The notes below the pieces were generated by a model. That model saw nothing but the letters and a program-made list of their open reading frames with translations, searched no databases and was not told the origin of the DNA. A program made the position numbers and the translations under genes. Shown here piece after piece: positions 17,806 through 27,202 of a stretch of 64,000 nt of DNA. Each line of letters opens with the position of its first letter. Position 1 is the stretch's first letter. The DNA comes from Anadara kagoshimensis (Eukaryota > Mollusca > Bivalvia > Arcoida > Arcidae): NCBI GenBank assembly GCA_021292105.1, contig CM037870.1, positions 42,860,576 through 42,924,575 on the forward strand, given 5' to 3'.

Positions 17806-19765
17806 ACGACAAACATATATGATTGAGTTAATATGTATATACACACATGTATGGTTGAGTTAATATGTATATACACACGACAAACATATATGATTGAGTT
17901 AATATGTATATACACACATGTATGGTTGAGTTAATATGTATATACAAACATGTATGATTGAGTTAATATGTATATACACACATGTATGGTTGAGTTAATA
18001 TGTATATACACACGACAAACATATATGATTGAGTTAATATGTATATACACACATGTATGGTTGAGTTAATATGTATATACAAACATGTATGATTGAGTTA
18101 ATATGTATATACACACATGTATGGTTGAGTTAATATGTATATACACACGACAAACATGTATGATTGAGTTAATATGTATATACACACATGTATGGTTGAG
18201 TTAATATGTATATACAAACATGTATGATTGAGTTAATATGTATATACAAACCACAAACATGTATGATTGAGTTAATATGTATATACAAACACCAAACATG
18301 TATGATTGAGTTAATATGTATATACACACATGTATGGTTGAGTTAATATGTATATACAAACATGTATGATTGAGTTAATATGTATATACAAACCACAAAC
18401 ATGTATGATTGAGTTAATATGTATATACAAACACCAAACATGTATGATTGAGTTAATATGTATATACAAACCACAAACATGTATGATTGAGTTAATATGT
18501 ATATACAAACACCAAACATGTATGATTGAGTTAATATGCATATACAAACATGTATGATTGAGTTAATATGTATATACAAACGACAAACATGTATGATTGA
18601 GTTAATATGTATATACAAACACCAAACATGTATGATTGAGTTAATATGTATATACAAACATGTATGATTGAGTTAATATGTATATACAAACATGTGTGAT
18701 TGAGTTAATATGTATATACAAACACTAAACATGTATGATTGAGTTAATATGTATATACAAACACCAAACATGTATGATTGAGTTAATATGTATATACAAA
18801 CATGTATGATTGAGTTAATATGTATATACAAACGACAAACATGTATGATTGAGTTAATATGTATATACACACCACAAACATGTATGATTGAGTTAATATG
18901 TATATACACACGACAAACATGTATGATTGAGTTAATATGTATATACAAACATGTATGATTGAGTTAATATGTATATACAAACATGTATGATTGAGTTAAT
19001 ATGTATATACAAACATGTATGATTGCGTTAATATGTATATACAAACCACAAGCATGTATGATTGAGTTAATAAGTATATACAAACCACAAACATGTATGA
19101 TTGAGTTAATATGTATATACAAACCACAAATATGTATGGTTGAGTTAATATGTATATACAAACGACAAACATGTATGGTTGAGTTAATATGTATATACAA
19201 ACATGTATGATTGAGTTAATATGTATATACAAACATGTATGATTGAGTTAATATGTATATACAAACCACAAGCATGTATGATTGAGTTAATAAGTATATA
19301 CAAACCACAAACATGTATGATTGAGTTAATAAGTATATACAAACCACAAACATGTATGATTGAGTTAATATGTATATACAAACGACAAACATGTATGGTT
19401 GAGTTAATATGTATATACAAACATGTATGATTGAGTTAATATGTATATACAAACCACAAACATGTATGATTGAGTTAATATGTATATACAAACATGTATG
19501 ATTGAGTTATATATGTATATACAAACCACAAACATGTATGATTGAGTTAATATGTATATACAAACACCAAACATGTATGATTGAGTTAATATGTATATAC
19601 AAACCACAAACATGTATGATTGAGTTAATATGTATATACAAACACCAAATATGTATGATTGAGTTAATATGTATATACAAACATGTATGATTGAGTTAAT
19701 ATGTTTATACAAACGACAAACATGTATGATTGAGTTAATATGTATATACAAACACCAACATGTAT
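13200..19765. repeat. Higher-order satellite block B, copy 2
   Basis: The landmarks of the 6.0-12.9 kb block recur here in the same order. The offset is about 7,220 bp at the left end, about 6,938 bp in the middle, and 6,886-6,890 bp from 17.7 kb onward. For example, the first CCACAAACATATATG unit is at 10,851 and 17,737, and the GTTTATAC variant at 12,814 and 19,704. The shrinking offset means roughly 300 bp of units are missing relative to the first copy near the left end, plus many small deletions. From 17.8 kb on the two copies are almost identical. Confidence 0.75.
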
Positions 19766-20170
19766 GATTGAGTTAATATGTATATACAAACGACAAACAT
19801 GTATGATTGAGTAAATATGTATATACACACGACAAACATGTATGATTGCGTTAATAAGTATATACAAACATGTATGATTGAGTTAATATGTATATACAAT
19901 ATGTATGATTGAGTTAATATGTATATACAAACGACAAACATGTATGGTTGAGTTAATATGTATATACAAACATGTATGATTGAGTTAATATGTATATACA
20001 AACCACAAACATGTATGATTGAGTTAATATGTATATACAAACATGTATGATTGAGTTAATATGTATATACAAACACTAAACATGTATGATTGAGTTAATA
20101 TGTATATACAAACGACAAACATGTATGGTTGAGTTAATATGTATATACAAACGACAAACATGTATGTATA

Positions 20171-20406
20171 GGCAAACAACATTGACCTGTCCGTTAAAAC
20201 CTCTCATTAGAAATATTCATGTAGGAGGGTCCACCCAATACATAGGTAACGTAAGGATTCGCAGTTAATACATATACACATTGCCCATGATTAGTGTTCA
20301 CACCAGGTAAACGAAACATACAAGCATGGTCCCTATGACTCTAATTTACTCGTCCGTGATGAATATTTAAATCAAAGGCCAAGCGGACAGGTCAATGTTG
20401 TTTACC
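20171..20406. mobile_element. MITE family 1, copy at the satellite edge
   Basis: A 236-bp element has inverted termini GGCAAACAACATTGACCTGT at the left and the complement, with one difference, at the right (ending GTTTACC). TA flanks both sides. Satellite sequence lies on the left, and a short degenerate satellite piece (TACAAACGACAAAC) follows on the right, so the element landed inside the last unit. Two relatives are at 22,950-23,194 and 61,138-61,704. There is no coding capacity. The TA flanks fit a Tc1/mariner-type non-autonomous element. Confidence 0.85.
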
Positions 20407-20408
20407 TA

Positions 20409-20445
20409 TATGTACAAACGACAAACGTGTATATACAAACAATTA
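20409..20445. repeat. Degenerate satellite remnant beyond the MITE
   Basis: The bases right of the MITE read TATGTACAAACGACAAACGT followed by GTATATACAAAC, which matches satellite linker and core-end sequence with small changes. This marks the true right border of the array. Confidence 0.7.
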
Positions 20446-20504
20446 ATATAAAGATGAATGAGTTCGTAAGTACATAAGAAGATAGATGACATATGTGAGA
20501 ACTT

Positions 20505-20505
<1 letters not shown>

Positions 20506-20537
<32 letters not shown>

Positions 20538-20563
20538 GTTGTTTTTTTTTTTTTTTTTTTTTT
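20506..20563. repeat. Two adjacent poly-T runs
   Basis: A run of 30 T is followed by GCGTTG and a run of 22 T. They could be poly-A tails of retrotransposed copies on the minus strand or simple slippage tracts. No retrogene body was recognised on their left. Confidence 0.9.
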
Positions 20564-21964
20564 GCGTTCCTTTTCTATGCAGTATTATGCCTGTATTTCG
20601 TATATTTTTCGTTAGTTAAGACGGTATGGTTTTGGATTATTACAACTACTCGAACTAAATACAACTAAGCTGACTCGGCAATCAATCTTATTGCAAGCCC
20701 ATGCATATTAGGGTTTAAAAAATTAGCCATCACAATATTGTTGATAAGTATGATTGCCCTGTATCCAAAATTATCTTGGATATACTTCATGTTTTTTCAT
20801 TTCTTCAGTGTTGATTTCACATGTGATGGATTTAAATAGATAGACAAGAAGTTCTTACTATTTTAGAACATCCTATATCACTTCCATATTTAACTTAATT
20901 TGTCAGTTTTTAGTTTTTACTTTGCTTTTAGGGTTGTGATTTGAACATAGAACGGTTTTATTGGATTTGATCTAAATCATTGCAATTGCATAAGATATAA
21001 AAACCTAAATTGTTTGAATCTACACTGTATTTTGGTAAAGATTTAAATTTAAGTCATGCTGTTTTGGACAAAAATTGCATGATATTTCATATTGTGGTGC
21101 CAGGTTTATTTTTATATTGCAAAGTGCCATATCCTCAGTATGTGACCCTTAGCCATAACTTAGCCCTTTTTAAACAAATCTTATCAAATTATTATCTAAG
21201 AAGTGAACACACTATCCAGCATATGAAAAAACATTCAAAAGTTTCATATTACAAAAATAATATTTAAAAGTTTCACATGGCCATTGTATAAACTGCTAAT
21301 GTCATTTTGCATATGTGCATGAGTCGCCTACTTAACGATCTTAAACTGCACCACTAGATGCCCACTACAGTGTCCGTGCAATGTCGTGAATTTTATAGCA
21401 AGTGGTACCGATATATTAGTTGGCTGATACTAAATACGTGCTTTTATTTCTCAAACAAGCATTTCATCTTTAATAAAACTTGTATCAATAACAGACACAT
21501 CATGAGACACGTGTTCGAACCATTTTTCAACCCCGGATGCAGTCAATAATAGTGCATATCCCATTAGCAAGTGTAAAGCTTTGAAATGCAAGCGTAACCA
21601 ACATCTGTATTTATTTAATACGTCGTTTCTTGTATCTGTATATCACTGTTTACTTTTATGCTTAAACGAGGAATGTTTGAAATTTGGTAAATAAATGAGC
21701 ACACACGTGCTGATCATCAATCAATGGAAAGGATAAAAGAAGAAATGTTGCGGTATATTTATTTGTCTATCGTTTAAATATTTTACTAAGAATCACGACG
21801 GTTGTGACTTTGAAAAATAATTTAATGAAAGACCATGAAACGGTTCCAAATTTGGCTTAGTAAAAATGATCAGTGTGGTAAAAAAAATTGATGGTTATTA
21901 TTTTAACAATACCTTATTAGCTCCAAAGGGGTACCAACCTTTGTGTCAATGTCAATCTCTAATC
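20564..21964. other. No gene seen
   Basis: This is AT-rich sequence with short open frames only. A fragment near 20,730-20,830 (ATATTGTTGATAAG) resembles the inner part of the foldback family described further right. I see no splice-compatible coding exons. Confidence 0.5.
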
Positions 21965-22365
21965 AAAAACAAACATAACAATCCATATGAAAATCACAAT
22001 CCCAAAACAAGGTAAAAACTTTAAAAATAAGCAAATTAAGTAAAACACGTGAGCTTTCAGCAGGGAAGTGAGGCCGGATGCTCCAGAATCGTAAGCTCCT
22101 CCTGTTTAGATAGCTTTATCCACCATGCGTGTGATTAAAATAAGAAATGAAAGGAACGTGTCTCAAGGTCCAAGATAACCCTGGATATATTTGACGTCCC
22201 ATTGTTCCATATTCCTTTCATTCCCAATTTTTGATCTTCCGAAGCATCCGGCTTCACTTCCCTGGAGGAAGTTCACCTTAACCTACTTAGCCTACTTTGC
22301 AAGCTATGAATTATTTACTTTGCTTTGGGATTTTGGTTAGCACCTGAATTATTTGTTAGTTTGTT
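21965..22365. mobile_element. Foldback element family B, complete palindromic copy
   Basis: The left arm starts AAAAACAAACATAACAATCC and contains AGCAGGGAAGTGAGGCCGGA. The right arm is its diverged reverse complement (GCATCCGGCTTCACTTCCCT, then CTTTGCTTTGGGATTTTGG). The arms meet near 22,195, so almost the whole element is inverted repeat. No protein is encoded. The family recurs at least a dozen times between 20 and 63 kb, as paired arms or single arms, which suggests foldback or long-TIR non-autonomous DNA transposons. Confidence 0.7.
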
Positions 22366-22602
22366 AATAATTCTACTTCATATTTGAACTTCATTAATGC
22401 TTTAGTTATAACAACCACGAAAGGCTACATCTGCAGCTTTATGACGTCAAGACTTCAGTTTTTCTGTTGTCAACGGGAGGTGTTTTACATTTTGTCAATT
22501 AATATTGGTGTTGTCAAATTAACAAAAATGATTTTCCTGAATGAAATATTCAAAAAGTTATAATTTGAATATTAATTCCGAAAATTATTTAAAAATGTAT
22601 GA

Positions 22603-22622
22603 TTATATATATATATATATAT
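22603..22622. repeat. (AT)n microsatellite
   Basis: An uninterrupted alternating A/T tract of about 20 bp lies just before a single arm of family B. Confidence 0.8.
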
Positions 22623-22639
22623 AACAGTGCAACTATCAC

Positions 22640-22745
22640 GACATCAGGTGCTTATGCTTCCGAAGCAACCACTTGCCTTCCATTGGTGGAAGTTCAGGCG
22701 TTTAACTTAATTTACCCGCTTTTTATTTTTACTTTTACTTTTTGA
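22640..22745 (+). mobile_element. Foldback family B, single right arm
   Basis: CTTCCGAAGCAACCACTTGC, then CATTGGTGGAAGTTCAGG and TTTAACTTAATTTACCC match the right-arm order of the family. Only this arm is present. Confidence 0.65.
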
Positions 22746-22949
22746 TGATTATAACGTACATATGCAAATGTATCAATTTCTATATACAAATATAAAAAAT
22801 GTTAATGGTCAATGTGTAAATACCAACATTTAGATGTGATTATTTTATGTATGTAATCAAATATAAGACTGTGTAATTGATATAATGTAAATAAACGTAA
22901 TAATGTAACTATGTTGCCATGTGTTATGCAAATATGAAAACTTAATATA

Positions 22950-23194
22950 GGCAAACAACATTGACCTGTCCGCTTGACCTTTCATTAGGAATATTCATAT
23001 AGGATGATCCACTCAATACATGGGTAGTGTTCAGATCCAAGTTAATACAAACACAGTACACAAGTGTACTCTATGAGGTGATTGTATTTCATGATGTATA
23101 CATGTAAACACCTGTGCTCCCTATACATAGATGCACTTGGTCCTTGATAAATATTTAAATGAAAGGTCAAGCGGACAGGTCAAAGTTTTTTACC
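22950..23194. mobile_element. MITE family 1, second copy
   Basis: The 245-bp element starts with the same 20-bp terminus GGCAAACAACATTGACCTGT and ends with the inverted form (GGACAGGTCAAAGTTTTTTACC). TA flanks both ends. The interior shares GAATATTCAT, GATCCAC and TACATGGGTAG with the copies at 20.2 kb and 61.1 kb. Confidence 0.85.
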
Positions 23195-23549
23195 TATACA
23201 AAATATCAACTAATTGTGATTTATGTGATCCAACTATCCATTTTGGTCATTATCGTAACAATGTTTCTTATAATATTATAATACAACAACTAACAACCGC
23301 TAATAAAATGAAAAAAACATACTAATACATGTCCAAAATGGGACTTTGTGAAATAAAAACCCTACGCTTGGTAGTTACTTGCACATATAAAATTGTGTGA
23401 AGAAATAGAATCAAGATATAAAAGAACTATAAGTGAATTTTATCTCGTGCACTTTTGAGGAGGAAATTTATCCCAAACGGCCGTCTAGTGTTGCAAAGTT
23501 AAGACAGTTTTAGTGAAAACATAAAATAGTTTGTACATACGTAGAAGAT

Positions 23550-23700
23550 GTAGGTAACTAAACAGGAGGTGCTTACCCTTCCGGAGCACCCGGTTTCATT
23601 TCCCTGAGGAGAATTCAGTTCACTTGTTTCACCTAATTTTAAAGTTCCAAGTTTTTTTCTTTCCATTGGGATTGGGATTAGGACATGAATTTGTATGCTT
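23550..23700 (+). mobile_element. Foldback family B, single right arm
   Basis: The sequence runs AAACAGGAGGTGCTTACCCT, then TCCGGAGCACCCGG and TTCATTTCCCTGAGG, and ends GGGATTGGGATTAGGACATG. It matches the right arms at 26.5 and 35.0 kb. Confidence 0.7.
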
Positions 23701-24074
23701 GTTTTTCATTTATAACGATATATAATCCCTTTATCCGGTAACTATATACCTTGTCCAGTTGATAAGGCGCCAATGGAAGTGACAAAGGTTTTGTTTTGGT
23801 TTTTTTCAGTGGTTCTTCCTAATCCATAAATACGCTATTTAGATCTTATCGTCGTCCATTCTCATCATACGCGAACAAATGGAAGTATTTAATCATCATA
23901 CGCGAACAAATAAGAGCATTTAATATATTTATTTAATATTTGTATTTAATTTGACAATTTTGTTGATTATTTCAAAACACATTAAGAAAACTATTTATAA
24001 GCATTTCAATGAATCGTTGAACATCTTTTGATATTTAACTTGGAAGCTGAGATTTATAAAATACAAACAATGCA

Positions 24075-25105
24075 ATATCAAAAACAAACGTACTAATCCA
24101 TGTCCGAATCACAATCCCAAAGCAAATAAAAAACTTTTAAACGGACAAACGAATTTCCACAAGTAAAAGAGAGGTTGATTGCTCCGGAAGTTTAAGCGTC
24201 TCTTGTTTACCTAACTACGCCCGCCGTGTGTGGAATCAAAATTGAGACTGAACGGGAATTGAACTATTGGAAGTCAAATACATTGTATATCCATGGTAAT
24301 ATTGGATAGAGACATCAAACTTATTAACAATATTGTGATGACAGCCATAAAACTTTTGAAAATATATTGTAATAACGAATAAGGAATAAAGAATTTAAGC
24401 ATTGCATTGATACAAAGTAGTTGTTTCACTTTTTGATGAAATAATTCTTTTTATTATATTTCTTAGGATTCAATGTTTTGCTTTGTCTTTATGATTGTGA
24501 TTCAAACATGAATCGGTATGTATGTTTTTGATTGGAATACATATTTGTGTGTTTGTTTTCTGAATTGTCTTGCTAGTTCTCTGTTATTATTGGCAGATTT
24601 ATTTGGGTGGCGTAATTTTTATTTTTGTTAATTTATCGACTAATTTGAAAAGTTGGCGTTTGATTGTAAGCTTTAAATAAAAGTATATATGACCTAATGT
24701 CATTGTTTTTAATTAAGTGGAACGTTGAAGACCCTATTGTAATTATATAATGTTAATTTCGATTGTCAACTTTCCTTTTCTATGCACCTATATGCATGCT
24801 TCTCCTGTTAACAATGTTTTGTTTCATGGTTAATATGCTAAAGTAAAACTCGTTTCATTACGGGAGGCTAATACACCGAAGCAAGTTGTATACAAAAAAA
24901 TCATGACGCAGGGATATTGCAGGCCTAGGCTTATTAAGGCCCTCAAAAATTTTGATGATCATAATCAGAATATTGTTGATAAGTTCATGTGTTTGATGAT
25001 TTTGTATCCTCACTCCCCTGGTGGAAGTTACTTAATTAGCGAGTTTCGATATTTTTACTTTACTTTTGGTTTAAAGAAGGGTTGGTATATTTGTTCCAAT
25101 TGACA
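24075..25105. mobile_element. Foldback family B, paired arms about 1 kb apart
   Basis: The left arm (24,075-24,365) starts AAAAACAAACGTACTAATCC and runs through ACAATATTGTGATGACAGCC. The right arm (about 24,900-25,105) contains TTATTAAGGCCCTCAAAAAT, GAATATTGTTGATAAG and CCCCTGGTGGAAGTT. The arms are inverted, and AT-rich non-coding sequence lies between them. The pairing into one element is inferred. Confidence 0.5.
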
Positions 25106-25439
25106 ACAAATAACTTAGTTTCTTTCAAGTAGTTAATATGTGATTTGTTTTGTTTTAATATTATTGGTTTGGTTTTTAAAGCTACTATCATTTACTTTTT
25201 GTTATTTCTAATACAAGAACATAACATCAACCAACTTTGGATGAAAATGATAATGAATTAAACATTTTATTGGTTTAATGCTTAGTCGATACATCAACTC
25301 TAGTATTAATGCCGTATAACTGAATTGACATACATAAAAGCTACAGAGTAGTTTCCCTTTCATCATCAGGTATTAGCGAAATTGTTACTAAGAGTGATCG
25401 TTCCTTTTACTTCAATTGATTGTGAGTCGATTACATGTA

Positions 25440-25645
25440 AATATATTTGACATCCAAAAGAGCTGTGTTCCGTGTCCTTTTATTCTAATTCTCTATTTCA
25501 CAAGTGGCGGGTGTAGCTAGCTAAACGGCAAATGCTTACCTTTTTGGATCACCCAGCTTAACTTCCCTGGTGGATTTTAACTTCCACTTTGCTAGTTTTC
25601 ATAGTTTTTACTTTCCTTTATTGTTTAAAGATGGACCAGTATACA
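25440..25645 (+). mobile_element. Foldback family B, single right arm
   Basis: Shared blocks are GTGGCGGGTGTAGCTAGCTA, TGCTTACC, TTTTTGGATCACCC and CTTCCCTGGTGGA. No partner arm is obvious on its left within a few hundred bases. Confidence 0.65.
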
Positions 25646-25987
25646 CTAACTTATTAAACGAGAGAGAGAGAGAACAAAAATGATTAGTTTTTCAACCCCT
25701 CTGCCTAATAAGTGAAGACAGTTTACTCACAATTGAATTCTATTGCAAAAGGCAAAAATAAACGTAAATGTGTACTTTATACCAATGAAACACGAAAATA
25801 TCGGTCTCTGTCCAAATTTCAATCCTTAAAGGAAAACAAAAACTTGAAAACCTGGCAAAATACTCATCCGTATTACATTTTATACTAAATAGAATTAATA
25901 GTGGTAAATCAGTGACAATATTCATTAGCTACAAAGCTTCCACAAAAGTTTCTAAAACAGCTTTACAATGGAAACAGTTTAAAACGC

Positions 25988-26637
25988 ACATCAAAAACAA
26001 ACATACTAATCCATGTCCGAATCACAATCCAGAAGCGAACTAAAAACTCTGGAACTGACAAGTCAGGTGAGACATGCTACCTTCCACCAGGGAAGTGAGG
26101 GCTGGTGCTCGGGAAGGGTAAGCACATTCTGTTTAGTTAGCTACATTCGCCACGTGTGTAATCAAAATTGTGTGAAAGGAACATGGAACTATGGGTCGTC
26201 AGATATAATCAGGGTAATCCTGGACACAAAGACATCAAACTTATCAACAATACTGTGATGACGGCCATAAGACTTTTTGAGGACCTTGATAAGCTTGGAC
26301 TTATAATAGAGGTTGAAATACAATTTTTAAAAAAATCAAGTTTACGTTAATGAATAAATGTTTTATTATTTCTAAACATTAACCGTCATTTATAACATAC
26401 CTGAGTAGTGTTTTCACTCAATTTTCTCCATGTTTCTTTTACTCTCAATTTCGATATTTCACATGTGCCGGGTTGAGCTAGGTAAACAGGAAGTGATTAC
26501 CCTTTCTGAATACCCGGCCTCACGTCCCTGATGGAAGTTCAGGTGTTTAACTTAATTTCCCTGGTTTTCAAAGTTTTAGCTTTTCTTTTTTGGGATTGTG
26601 ATATGAACATGGGTCGGTATGTTTGCGTTTGATTTTA
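25988..26637. mobile_element. Foldback family B, full-length copy with long TIRs
   Basis: The left arm (25,988-26,310) begins AAAAACAAACATACTAATCC and carries CTTCCACCAGGGAAGTGAGG and GGGTAAGCACATTCTGTTTA. The right arm (26,420-26,637) ends GGGATTGTGATATGAACATG before GGTCGGTATGTTTG. The termini are inverted copies. Short open frames inside (around 26,013-26,350) have no protein features and are not genes. Confidence 0.7.
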
Positions 26638-27202
26638 ACGAACAGAAATAGAAGACACATTCATAATTTTCTACACTTTTATTATTTATGTTGGTCAATA
26701 AATGAAAAATACGAAAACAAGTTACCAAATAGATGTATGATGATTAACAATTATTTTAAATATTTAAATGCATAATAAATAAATGATAAGATGGAAGGAG
26801 TGATGGGAGATAACACCATTGTTTCTTATTTCGAGTGTGATTATCTGTTTGAAGTCTAGGTTTCTACTATCAGTCGTTCCAATGCTATGTGATGTTGTTG
26901 ATTCTGACTACTTCAATGAAAAAGGCTGATTACAATATGGATGTCGATACGCCATATAAAACACTTGAAGTTAAAGTTTTGTCGAGATTCTAACTTAAAA
27001 ACGTTCAGTTACGCACAATCCTTCAGGTAGTAGCTTTGCAATCATTGGATATCAACAAAGCACATAACCAAAATGGCTGACAATTGTCCAATGTCTAAAA
27101 TGGAATGAATTTAAATATGATGCGTTTACTTTTTTTACAATTCAATCACAGAATGTATTGGATTTGCTTTTTAACACAGTTTTTGCAGTAGGAATATTGG
27201 TT

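Larger units (their letters stand above)
1..20168. repeat. Satellite array, mixed 32-bp and 39-bp units
   Basis: The first 20 kb is a head-to-tail array of one sequence and starts before the window. The core of each unit reads ATGTATGATTGAGTTAATAT and is followed by GTATATACA. Between cores is a linker that is either short (AAAC or CACAC, total 32 bp) or 7 bp longer (total 39 bp). The long linker has variants CACGACAAAC, CACCACAAAC, AACCACAAAC, AACACCAAAC and AACGACAAAC. Recurrent point variants (ATGGTTGAG, TAATGTGTA, CACGTATG, AGGTATG) occur in runs. Because 39 is a multiple of 3, both strands are full of spurious open frames with a 13-residue period; none is a gene. Every unit carries the perfect palindromes ACATGT and TGTATATACA. 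Confidence 0.97.

Noticed and set aside
113..20168. Dozens of 60-198 codon open frames with HINSIIHVC or ILTQSYMF repeats on both strands
   Set aside because: They are translations of the satellite. The 39-bp units keep a frame open with a 13-residue period, and each 32-bp unit shifts it. There are no start contexts, splice sites or codon bias.
1..20168. CRISPR-like array
   Set aside because: Repeats are contiguous with no unique spacers; the 7-bp linker differences come from a small fixed set. The genome is eukaryotic.
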